A stretch of 64,000 bases of DNA from Rostratula benghalensis (lineage: Eukaryota > Chordata > Aves > Charadriiformes > Rostratulidae), in assembly GCA_013399305.1 (NCBI GenBank), contig VXAI01000087.1, forward strand, positions 1,233,199-1,297,198, read 5' to 3'. The notes beneath the pieces are model-generated. The model was not told the DNA's origin. It made no database searches and saw nothing but the letters and a program-made list of their open reading frames with translations. Shown in pieces: positions 13,301 through 22,729 of the stretch (the stretch's first letter is position 1; every line of letters starts with the position of its first letter). The position numbers were made by a program, and so were the translations under genes.

Positions 13301-16300
13301 TATCAAAGGAGGTAAACAAAGAAAATCAAAAGCCAGTTAGCATGTCTGATGAACACTTAGAGATGGAGTCCCAGCTGAGTATCTCTTCAGATGAACTAGA
13401 AGAAGGAGAAATCATAAGCAGCGATGAAGAAAAATCTAAACCGGAAAGAGGCTCTGAAAGTACAAAAAAGTCAGGACCAAAAGCTTCTCCTGAGACAGGA
13501 AATTTGACCAGCAGTCCGCAGAATCAAAAGAGCAAAACTGTGCATTGCAATGAAGAGAATGGACAATTCGTTTCTGTGAAAGTAAGTACAAAGAAGAACG
13601 GAGAGAGGCATAAAAATGAGGCTTTCAAGTCTTCGAAGAACACGAAGAAAAATAAAACTGTGAGCATTGCTTGTCTTGAAAAAATAGTTCATGTTGTTGT
13701 TGAACCTTCGAATGTACAAGAAATCATGCAGATGCTAAGAGCTATACGAAAACAGATGAGGAAAAATTATATGAAGTTCAAGGTACACTTCCCAGTTCAG
13801 CATTTTCACAGAATTATAGAATCTGGTATCATAAATTTTACCTCGTTGATAAAATACTTGAACTTTTCCAAGATGTCTACGTTAGGTGAGCCATTAAAAC
13901 TGAGTATCTGTGATATTATAGAGTCCAAACTTAAGCAGATTAAGAAGAATGCAATAGTGGACCGCCTTTTTGAACAACAAGTATCAGACATGAAAAAACA
14001 GTTATGGAAATTTGTAGATGAGCAGCTTGATTACTTATTTGAAAAGATAAGGAGAATTATAATAAAACTGTGTGATCTGGGAAATCAGAGTGAGGAAGGG
14101 AAGTTTGAGAGAGCAGGAAAGCAGAAACACAAGATCAGTCATAAAAATGATGTGCAAAGACCTAGAAAAAAGTCTCTGAAAGCCAGACCTCAAAAGCCTG
14201 AAGAATATATCCTTTCAAAGCAAATTGTGGATTACCAACGACCTAAGTGTCACCACGAGAAAAATAAAACAGATGCACCAAAACCTGCCTTTACAAAATG
14301 TCTTAACTCCATTGATAACACGAGGAATTCCCAAACAAAAGTGCACCTTTCTAAAGAGAGTAACTTGCAAGGTGCTCTCACTCCTTTGAAGGGTGTGAAA
14401 TATGAAAAGGAAGGATTCCAGCTGCCCAGAGATGCTAACAAGTCTGATCTTAGTTATGAGCTTCTCACAGAACAGCAAGCGTCCAGTCTGACGTTCAATC
14501 TTGTCAGCGATGCTCAAATGGGTGAAATTTTCAAAAGCTTGTTGCAAGGCTCTGATCTCTTGGAAAAAAATGGTGGCAACGCCGACAGAAATGAGTGGGA
14601 ATTCAGAACTCCGGAAAAACAGTATTTAGACAGTCACAAAGGCCGAGGTAATGCTGCTGGGTTGGTGCAAGAGATTGCTCCAAAGGAGCCTTGTGTGGAA
14701 TCTCGACCGGTCGAGGATATTAACTGGCCTGTTGTTTCACCTGTGAGAGCTCCCTCTTTAGCACCTAGGCTTCAGATGACTGTCGATCCAGATGTACTGG
14801 ATGAAAGCTGCATGTTTGAGGTTCCTACGAACCCAGCTTCCTGCAAAGATGACGAATGCAGTTTACAAAAGAATAAATCGTTTGTTTCTTCCATCCTCCT
14901 TGAAGACCTGGCCGTTTCCTTAACTATTCCATCACCTCTGAAATCAGATGCTCACCTCAGCTTCCTCAAACCCGAGATCAATTCCAGCTCAACTCCCGAG
15001 GGCGTTCTCAGCGCGCATTACAGCGAAGATGCGCTTCTTGAAGAGGAGGATGCCACTGAACAAGACATCCATTTGGCTTTGGAATCCGACAACTCGAGCA
15101 GCAAGTCAAGCTGTTCCTCATCGTGGACGAGTCGGCCTATTGCTCCCGGTTTTCAGTGTCGCCCCAGCCTGCCAATGCAAGCAGTAATCATGGAGAAATC
15201 CAATGATCACTTTATTGTAAAGATCAGGCGAGCGGTGCCTTGTACCTCCCCAGCATCCGATCAGGTGGCTCTGGTGAAGGAGGCGCGGGCGGCTTCAGCC
15301 AAGATGGAAAAAGAAGAACTGAGAAGTGGGGAAAAAGAAAGGGGCGGTCAGAGCTTCGCAGCAGCTGTCAAACCGGACGCTGTTAAGACGGATCAGTTGC
15401 CTCATGTTGGCACTGGACAAGAACAAAATCTTGCCTTACCTCAGCCTCCAAAGGAGTCCCACAATAGCACTGGAAAGGAAGGAACTCCTGGCTTCCTTGT
15501 ACCTTGTAGAAAATCTTCAAACGCAGAGAGCCGTGACACTGAAAGCCTGGATGAAGGCTCTGAGCAATCTCAGGCGCACAAATTGAAAGAATCCGAAAAC
15601 AGAAAGGAAATGGGTGTTAGATCTCAAGCTTCTTTTCCTGCTGGATGCAGTATGGAGTCATACATAGACCTAACAGAGGATATTGTTAGTGAAACTTCAT
15701 GTCACGCAGTGGAATCCCCTGCAGATAACAGGACTTGGGAAACTTCTACAGGAAAGTCGGAAATTGGTGATAAAAAGGAAGAACTGGAAGAGTGCTCTGA
15801 TGCATTTATTGACTTAACAGAAGAGCTTTCCAATGAGACTGTAGCAGGTGAATCTAATCTTGAAACAAAATCCGCTTCAAATACTGATGTAGGATGCCAG
15901 ATAAGTATAGATGATAACACTAGTAAAAAAAGGAAAAAAGAGACTGTCAGAGAGAATTCCAACTCAAAAAGGCAACGAAAAGACACTGAATCAGCAGGTG
16001 AAGTGAGTGATGCAAGTGATGTGAAGCCTGAAGAGGTAAATTCAGCACCCAAACAATGCTCTAATAAGAAGAATGAGTTGCAGCAGAACAAAGAGGCTTC
16101 TCCTTTGGCTTCATCTGCATCATCACCTAGTCTGTATGCCAAAAACATCATTAAAAAGAAGGGAGAAGTAGTGGTTTCCTGGACGAGGTAATTGCTGTTT
16201 TGATTTGTTTGATTGTTTTGGAGGGTTTTTTTTTTTGACTATGCCATACACTGAAAAGTGGGAAGAAAAGGGTATTTAGCTGATGGCTGGAGGTATTCAA

Positions 16301-18402
16301 TAGCTCTACATCCTCTGTAAAAAATGGAGTGGGAGCCACCTTCTATCTATGCAGGATGGCTTTATGACATTGGTGTCTTCTCTTAAAGTACAACTGAAAG
16401 GTGCAAAAGTCTATTTTATCCTTTTTTCTATAACAGTTGTCCAGGGGAAAACAAATTTAAGAGGTGAACTGATGCCATGTAATCCTGTTAGCAGCCTTGG
16501 GAAGGGAACAATTTTTCGTCATTTCTTAGGGAGGTTAGATCAGACTTAAAGAAGGGGACTTCCATATAGCATAACTCATTTCATCACTTACCCACATCTC
16601 CCAAAATAATAATAATCCTGCCCTTCCTAATAGGACAGCATCATCTCCACTACCACTTGTTTGTACTGAGTCTGTTACTCTATGCTGCTAGAGGGGAGGA
16701 TCCTCCATAAATTTGTTGCTGCTGTTTGAACTCATGTTACATAGTTTGGAAATATTCAAGATTTTATATATGCCTGTATGTACATTTTTGTTTTGTGTGC
16801 ATGTACATGTATATATGTGTTAATACTTTTAAAATGCATTTTTGCTGTAGAAATGATGACCGAGAAATTCTACTGGAATGTCAGAGAAAAGGACCATCAA
16901 GCAAAACCTTTGTTTCCTTAGCCACTAGGCTGAACAAAAGCCCACATCAAGTAGGTGCTATTAACTTACATTGATATAACTTATATTTGATAACAACTAT
17001 GTTGCTACATCTTTGATTGCAGTTGAGCAAAAAAATTGGGAGATCTCTGGCTAATTTGAAGTTGGTTTTTGCTCATGTATTTTGTTGAGAGGTTCTGGAA
17101 AAAAAAGAATCTTGGATTCTCCCTGTTCTTACCTCTTAAAAAGATACATGATAGGGATACTGTGGCTCAGGGATTTTTCAGTACCTGTTTGATTGGTGCT
17201 TTAAAACTGCTGTGTCCATTCGTAAGCCAGGGACAACAGGATTGTTTCTATTGTTAATCAGCACTTAAAGCAAGGTAATTTGGAGAGGGCTAAAGCTTTT
17301 GCACACATTTAATAAATTAGAACAGAATTAAAATTAGAGCTGGGGAAAAAAAAAAGAGAACAAGATTTTGCAGAAAGGATATTTTTTTCATGAAAATGTT
17401 TTCTTTTTTCTTTCACTTTTTAATTAAGAAACTTCAAAAGACATGGATGTCAAATGGATGTAGAATATTTCCAGAGGTTTGCATGTAACTTTATACTTGT
17501 CTTGAATTGCTGTCATAATTCTCTATCCCGCAAAGCTGAAAAGGGAGAAACCCCCATTTGACTAAGTCAGGAAATCCTGTGTGCTCAGGATTTGCCTTTG
17601 AGGATGTTGTGTTGTATGGGTGCAAAGTCTTTGTGGGGTTTAGAAGCTGTTGGGGTGGCTGGTTGGATAAAACAGCGTTACCTGTGTGTTTGTGCCACTC
17701 TTCCCAGTTAGCCATTTGGTGGGTGGTAGAAAAGCTGTAGCAATACTCACAGAGCCATGAGAAACACTAACTCACAGGAGCATGAGGTTCCTGTGTTATA
17801 CCATGGATGGGCTCAACAAAAAGATGTTTGGCTCTCATCTGCAGACTAGTTCAGTAAAATCTCTAGCAGGCAGATTACTCCATAAGTACTTGAAGAAACG
17901 GTTGTACAAGAGGGTAGAAAATAACCAACAAACTGTGCTTTTTGTGGGATATGAAATAAGCTTTTGGCTTTACATTTGAATCTTATTTGCACGTATACCT
18001 GGCAAAATACAAGTCTGACTGACTTTGAAACCTTCATTATTTTTTTCTTTCCTCCTTGTTGTAAGAAAACCTGTGTTAAACCAGTAGTTGGTTCTAGATC
18101 TCTGTGGTGAACGTGGAGGCTATTTCAGATGCCAAAGGTATAGGAAGACTTCCTGCATCCAATTAACTTGTTAAGGGTGCTCCTAAGATTTTCCCACTCA
18201 AACTTACTGGAAGCAAATTAAAAATTAAAACCAAAGTAGTGGTCTCTTTAAAAAAAACCTTTATGCTGCCAGATCAGTCTGTATTATTTGGTATGGAAAT
18301 CTGGAACCTTAACGGTATGTCTTTTTTTTTTTTGTCTTCCATTAGGTTGCAGAAAGATTCAAGCAGTTAATGAAGCTGTTCAAGAAATCCAAGTGCAAGT
18401 AA
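1299..18402 (+). CDS. CASP8AP2: CASP8AP2 / FLASH, complete coding region, nine coding exons
   Basis: Coding exons are 1299-1347, 2479-2559, 3404-3504, 4678-4752, 6003-6118, 7748-10290, 13256-16187, 16851-16950 and 18346-18402. Joined they give exactly 6054 nt (2017 residues plus stop; human FLASH is about 1980). All introns are GT-AG. FLASH sits in histone locus bodies, binds Lsm11 of U7 snRNP and helps recruit the histone pre-mRNA cleavage complex; it was first described as a caspase-8-associated protein. Seen in order: acidic N-terminus, coiled coil (about 78-141), long Lys/Glu/Ser-rich disordered region, Ala/Glu-rich stretch (about 650-800), helical domain (about 1125-1260), conserved block near 1391-1423, two SUMO-interacting IDLT motifs (1791 and 1839) and a C-terminal SANT/Myb-like domain (1966-2017). 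The identity is secure from many near-identical blocks. The start ATG matches the family N-terminus. Confidence 0.97.
1348..2478 (+). other. CASP8AP2 intron after first coding exon
   Basis: AT-rich unique intron sequence. I see no repeat family and no reading frame of interest; it ends in a T-rich tract. Confidence 0.8.
2479..2559 (+). CDS. CASP8AP2: CASP8AP2 coding exon 2
   Basis: It reads [20 protein letters not shown] and onward, aligning with the human ASPLKNNDEGSLDIYAGLD segment. A long T tract (2443-2476) and TTTAG precede it; the donor is GTAGGT at 2560. Confidence 0.93.
3404..3504 (+). CDS. CASP8AP2: CASP8AP2 coding exon 3 (LDLY-region exon)
   Basis: It encodes residues about 44-77, including [20 protein letters not shown]. 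The human counterpart carries LDLY, reported to matter for recruiting the histone cleavage complex; here it reads LNLF. Acceptor CAG at 3401-3403, donor GTGTGT at 3505. Confidence 0.94.
4678..4752 (+). CDS. CASP8AP2: CASP8AP2 coding exon 4 (coiled coil)
   Basis: It begins [20 protein letters not shown], the first part of the N-terminal coiled coil used for self-association and Lsm11 contact. It is in phase 0 at both ends (75 nt). Confidence 0.95.
6003..6118 (+). CDS. CASP8AP2: CASP8AP2 coding exon 5 (coiled coil)
   Basis: It contains [20 protein letters not shown], nearly identical to mammalian FLASH. It ends at the donor GTACAA (6119), splitting an Arg codon that the next exon completes. 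Confidence 0.95.
7748..10290 (+). CDS. CASP8AP2: CASP8AP2 large exon 6, disordered region
   Basis: This 2543-nt exon encodes residues about 141-989, a charged, mostly disordered segment. Landmarks are KAERHRTE-like charged tracts near 8755, the conserved [19 protein letters not shown] (about residue 567), an Ala/Glu/Pro-rich stretch (9280-9730) unlike the mammalian sequence, and the conserved [20 protein letters not shown] near the end. The frame runs 23 nt past the donor GTATTT (10291) to a stop, but the next exon joins cleanly in frame. Confidence 0.96.
10291..13255 (+). other. CASP8AP2 intron between the two large exons
   Basis: This 2965-bp intron is AT-rich and mostly unique, with one antisense CR1 fragment (about 11055-11545). 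Confidence 0.85.
11055..11545 (-). mobile_element. CR1 LINE 3' end, 5'-truncated
   Basis: On the minus strand this has the typical CR1 3' region. On the plus strand it reads as the familiar complement: GGCTGGAAGGGACCTCTAGG, CCAGGTTGCCCAGGGC, and on to GGTCCATGCCCTTCCTATG. Only the 3' end survives, as is usual for CR1. It lies antisense in a CASP8AP2 intron and is only mildly diverged. Confidence 0.9.
13256..16187 (+). CDS. CASP8AP2: CASP8AP2 large exon 7, helical domain, conserved block and SIMs
   Basis: This 2932-nt exon continues the frame from the split Asp codon (DTIPEST). It carries SDELEEGEI, a helical region with the conserved KNYMKFK and [10 protein letters not shown], and a block starting [20 protein letters not shown] that is almost unchanged from mammals. 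Further conserved pieces are [25 protein letters not shown] and [15 protein letters not shown]. Two SUMO-interacting motifs, YIDLTED (1791) and FIDLTEE (1839), lie near the end. The donor is GTAATT at 16188. Confidence 0.97.
16188..18345 (+). other. CASP8AP2 last two introns
   Basis: Introns 16188-16850 and 16951-18345. They are unique AT-rich sequence with no repeat family or extra coding exon recognised. Confidence 0.75.
16851..16950 (+). CDS. CASP8AP2: CASP8AP2 exon 8, SANT-like domain
   Basis: It encodes [20 protein letters not shown] and on to SPHQ, the first part of the C-terminal SANT/Myb-like fold that in FLASH binds NPAT and related partners. The phases fit both neighbours (1 + 99 nt). 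Acceptor TGTAG, donor GTAGGT. Confidence 0.96.
18346..18402 (+). CDS. CASP8AP2: CASP8AP2 last coding exon
   Basis: It reads [18 protein letters not shown] then TAA. This completes the last helix of the SANT-like domain and matches the mammalian ending EKSKCR apart from the last residues. Confidence 0.96.
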   Translation, partial: VAERFKQLMKLFKKSKCK

Positions 18403-19594
18403 AGTTACCACCAAGTTGCTTCATGGTTACACAGGGTTGAGCTGTTACCTCAACGAGGGACTACAACCACTGCCATCACGTGATGGGATTAGTGGGAGGT
18501 ATCCCAAGTCAGAATAGTAAGTTGGGTAAATCTGACGTGCTGTTAGTGATTTTCTTGCCTGCCCAGGTTTCCTCTGAAGTGCTTTATCAAAATAACACAG
18601 AGGGGACTTTACAAAGAGACTGGCCGGGAAGGAATGGGCACGTATGAATGGAGCAGTGTCATTTCAAGGGGGTGACACCTCCTGGTGGTTAAATGTTGTT
18701 CTATAAGCACACACAGGGGCGTGCAGCCGAGTGAAAATTGGTGGCTCTTGCTTAACCTGTCAGAAGCACTGTGTATGGTGATGTCCAACTGTGGTTCTAA
18801 AAAAAGGACGAGTGCTTTGGGAATCCAGTTGGTAGATAATCCTGCAAAATGGCAGGTGCAACATCTTGGTTAGACCTTTTTCTTTTAAAATAAGGTATAG
18901 GAATGATTCCAAAAGCTGCCTATCTAGTCATTGCATTCTGATGGTGAGGAATGGGTGGTTCTTGCTGCTTTGTCAGTTGCTCAGAGTGGGTTTCAAGGAG
19001 AGAATCTGGCACTGAGTGTAGGGTTTGTCTTCAACTTTAAGCACATTGTCTAAGCCATTTCTTAAGACTCCAGTGCTCAGCAGAGATGGATGACTTTCTC
19101 TATGAGGTTGTCCCTCTGTTGTCATTGACAATGGAGAAAATGTAAGCCAATTGTCTAGTCTGGAGCCCGAACTTTCCAATTTTTGAAAATGAGAAATGTA
19201 ATGGAGTTCTTTTTTTTTTTTTTTTTTTTTTCTTCAGAAAAGGCTTATCTGTTTTTCTACTCCAATTTACATCTTGGAAAGGTACTTAATTTGAGTCTTC
19301 AACTTAATGAACGTTCTGGTTTGTTTAAAAAAATATAAATTGACAAGTTATTTTCTTTTTTAAATTAATTTAGAAACAGACCTTTACAGTTTCATAAAAT
19401 GTGACTTTATGCTTAACTAACCAGGAGAAAAACTTTTCTGTAAAAACAAGCAGTTTCAAAAGCTTGTCAAGTCGACATGTTTTGACAGCAATTGTATCTA
19501 TCTTTACAAATTGTTTAGTACATTCTAAATTCATTAGGTTCTATTTTAAAGAACTCTTATAACTGCTTCCAGTTTCACTAGGACATACTGAAAG

Positions 19595-19624
19595 TGTGTG
19601 TGTATATGTATGTATACACACACA
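19595..19624 (+). repeat. Perfect 12-bp TG/CA inverted repeat (hairpin)
   Basis: The arm TGTGTGTGTATA (19595-19606) is exactly complementary to TATACACACACA (19613-19624), with a six-base spacer. In the CASP8AP2 3' UTR it could fold in RNA. It may simply be an inverted microsatellite. Confidence 0.7.
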
Positions 19625-20869
19625 TATCTCAACATATATTGCTGATTTATCCCAAGTTTCTAAAAATCTTTTTTTTTTTTCTTTCTAATTCTTCCCCCTA
19701 AGAAGCATTCCTGGAAGCTGCACAGGTTTTTGTAACATCCATTGATGTTTCAGATTTTATTCTTAATTTAAGATCAGAATTGCTGTAGTCTTTATTCAGT
19801 CAGAACATCTGCTGAGTTCAGTCAGACTTCATTTAAGAGCTCCACCTCAGTCCATTGCCTTTCAACTCGGATTAAATTGACTCCTTTTTTCAGAATCCAA
19901 TGACCACTTCATTGCTTTCGGCATGATGAGACTTTTGCTCCCTCTCCAACTAGTGGGACAGACTTCTCGTTCTAATAAACCATCAGATAATTTGTTAGTG
20001 ATGTTGCCAGTGACATCTTTTGGAGCACTGTAGGCCATGACCTATGGAGCGGGTCGTGATGCTGCCAAATTGTCCTCGTTTCAGGCAGTGCTCTGGAAAC
20101 TGCTGCAAGGAATGACTTGAGTAGACGATGGTGTCAGTTCTGTCCTGAAGGCCAGAACATGACAGGTTCTTCTCCTTCTTGCCTGCTTGCTTCTCAAATG
20201 CTTGTTTTTAATGATCGAGTGTCATCTTCCATGCTATGCCGGCAGCGCCTAGTGATTTCGGGGTGGGGGGTGATGCATCCACCCTGCTTGTTTTTAACAA
20301 ACACTTGTGACAATTGTTTACTTATTGGAGATGTAAATCTCACTCAATCTGTTCTCAGAAAAGTCAGTTTGCAGAGTAGCGTTCGTGTTTATGGAAAAAT
20401 CAGACTCTACTAAGAGTGTTCTTTTAACCATATCCTTAGAGATCAAAATGTGCACAGAACTGAAGGCACCGAGGGAAGGAGCTTCTCTCCACTTAAGTGC
20501 TTCCTCTGTCTCAAAAAAGCAGACAGTATTTTATTACCAAGTTGTTTATTCCTTCTCGGTGTTTATTTACTTTCTTATATGTACAGGTGATGGGGGGGGG
20601 GGGAGTCAGGGCTTGACAGTTTTGGTTCTAACTTGGATTCCTTTTTTGTAAATTATGAGACTTTTTTTAATGTTCTCTCTGCTGTAAGTATGTGTACAGG
20701 TTCCTACATGGTCATGTAAAATATCTGATGTCTGTATATATATATATAAATATATGTATAAAAATAGAGAGAGCTTTGTTTAGCCAAAGATGATTTTTTT
20801 AACTATATAAAACTCCAGGTTTATTTTGTATAAACTAAATAGTTTGCTTACTGTAAGAGTAATGCAAAA

Positions 20870-20875
20870 AATAAA
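20870..20875 (+). other. CASP8AP2: Poly(A) signal candidate, CASP8AP2
   Basis: Canonical AATAAA, followed within about 35 bases by a GT-containing stretch (TGTTCTTGTTG). Confidence 0.5.
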
Positions 20876-21147
20876 ACTGTAAAGTTCACACACATGTTCT
20901 TGTTGAACAGAAGTCGGCTTGGAGTGGTTTTGTACCATTGTTTGTAACTTATTTCTACAACTAGAATCTTGATACGTATATGAAAAATGTACTGTATGTA
21001 AACCTACAGTTTCATTCATGAAACCTCAGGAACATGAAAACGGGTTTTTTTGAGAACTGTTGGATGATGGCTTGACAACTACAAATGCTGTGAAGCAGCA
21101 TTAAAATTGACTTCTGTTAATTTGTATAAAATGAGTAGCGATGTTCC

Positions 21148-21153
21148 AATAAA
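21148..21153 (+). other. CASP8AP2: Distal poly(A) signal candidate, CASP8AP2
   Basis: Canonical AATAAA (TTCCAATAAACATGG) about 40 bases before a CR1 insertion. Unique sequence ends here, so this may be the distal end of the transcript. Confidence 0.45.
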
Positions 21154-21185
21154 CATGGAAGTAATCAGCTGCTGCTCTGATGCAA

Positions 21186-21525
21186 TTCATGATGCTGCCA
21201 GAAGTAGTCAACATGGATTCACCAAGGGCAAATCATGTCTAACCTGATAGCCTTCTACAATGGCATGACCAGACAGATAGATGAGGGAGGGCAGTGCATG
21301 TTGTCTACCTTGACTTCAGCAAGGCTTTTGACACAATCAAGCTTCTTTCCTTTGAGGGTGGCAGAGCCCTGGAAGAGGCTGCCCAGAGAGGTGGTGGAGT
21401 CTCTCCATCCCTGGAGACTTTCCAAACCCACCTGGACCAGTTCCTGTGCAACTTGGTCTAGGAGGATCTGCTTTGGCAGATGATCTCCAGAGGTCCCTTC
21501 CAACCCCATATAATTCTATGATTTT
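21186..21525 (+). mobile_element. CR1 LINE copy with internal deletion
   Basis: The left half encodes a decayed piece of CR1 reverse transcriptase (HGFTKGKSCLTNLIAFYNGM and the remains of the SKAFDT region). Near 21340 it jumps directly to the CR1 3' region (GGTGGCAGAGCCCTGGAAGA) and runs to the characteristic end CCCATATAATTCTATGATT. So roughly the middle of the ORF2 tail is missing. Nothing is functional. Confidence 0.88.
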
Positions 21526-21986
21526 TTTATTTACAGCTCCAAATCCATATTGCTGATTTTCTTAGTGAACATGAGTGGACTAGAAGTTAGACAATTTTAG
21601 AAACTACAGAAAACCTTTAAACCACATACCAATTAGAACCTACAACTTTCCTCTTTTTTAATAAACACTCTGTTAGTGTTGAGTGGAATATTACAAAGGA
21701 AATAGACCTTCTGGTATCTAAGCCTTTTTACTGGAAGAGTATAGCTGGCAGCCCTTGCAGAGTCTTACTCCACTTTGCTATTGAAGAATAGGACTGCTTC
21801 TGTGCAATATGTGTTTTTACAGGATTCAGTTTAAAAGCTATTCATGGGCGTGAGTATTGGAAAATTTTCCAAAATGGAAATTCAGAGAACAGCGTTTATG
21901 GAGATGTGGATGAGAGTGAAACCATAGAGCATGGGGTATTGAATTTCAAGGGCTTCTCTCTAAGGTCTAAGGCCAGCTAACTGTCT
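21526..21986. other. Spacer, unique sequence
   Basis: Unique AT-rich sequence between the CR1 copy and the solo LTR. I see no gene. Confidence 0.6.
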
Positions 21987-21991
21987 ACATA

Positions 21992-22724
21992 TGTCCTAGT
22001 TTGAGGTAAAACGAAGAAATCTTGTGTTTTACAATTTTACTTTTTCATCTGGGCCTCTTCTAACTCACCAAACTCTGAAATTAACAGCATATTGGTCAGA
22101 AACTGTTCCCTCTCACAGCCATGAGACCTGATCACCCCAAGGAATGGTGTGCAGAAAGGCCCTTGCTTATACTCATTGCTGGAACAATCAAGGGCAGGGA
22201 ATTGCTTTATTTGCCCCCTTGGAGGGTGGGAAGCGGAAAAGCCTCGAGGGGTCACCCCTGTGGGGAGGAGGTGACAGGAGAGGTGACCCAAACCTGACCA
22301 ACTGGGGGATTCCATCCCATCCCCATCATGCTCAGTAGAAAAGCTGAGGGATCAGAGGGTCAACTCTTTCTTCAATGGTCTGAGGAGAACCCTGTCTGTT
22401 CCTCTGCCTCTGATCCTGATCCAAGCATTCCTGACTCCAGATCTGGAATCCAGCTCCTGTCGGTCACCCAGTCCAGTCCGGGATTTTTCCCAGTGCCTGC
22501 TGGTGCCGTGATCTTCATCCTGGGAGCTTGATACGGTTTTGTACATATTGTATCTATGTCTCTTTTTTTTTCTTTCTTTAATTTTAGTATTAATACTTCA
22601 TTAAAGTAGTTTAGTTCATTCTAAACTCATAAATCTCCTTATCCTCTTCATCTCCTTTCTTTTTTGGGGGGAGGAAGGGCCATCTGTCAGTCTGGTTTTG
22701 GTAATTTGGGCTGAAACCATGACA
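21992..22724 (+). mobile_element. Solo LTR of an avian endogenous retrovirus, with 5-bp target duplication
   Basis: The 733-bp element starts TGTCCTAGTTTGAGG and ends GGCTGAAACCATGACA, the TG...CA termini typical of LTRs and of avian ERVL-like LTRs in particular. The 5-bp direct repeat ACATA flanks it exactly (21987-21991 and 22725-22729). A T-rich segment with ATTAAA lies near 22600, as expected around an LTR poly(A) region. No gag, pol or env sequence is attached, so this is a solo LTR left by recombination. It lies between CASP8AP2 and GJA10. Confidence 0.85.
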
Positions 22725-22729
22725 ACATA

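Larger units (their letters stand above)
18403..21170 (+). other. CASP8AP2: CASP8AP2 3' UTR (end approximate)
   Basis: The sequence after the stop stays unique until a CR1 copy begins near 21186. AATAAA hexamers lie at 19974-19979, 20870-20875 and 21148-21153, so several 3' ends are possible. It contains a T22 tract (about 19210-19231), a perfect TG/CA hairpin (19595-19624), a G run (about 20592-20603) and a TA repeat (about 20737-20760). The long UTR is inferred from hexamers only; transcript data would be needed to choose. Confidence 0.55.
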
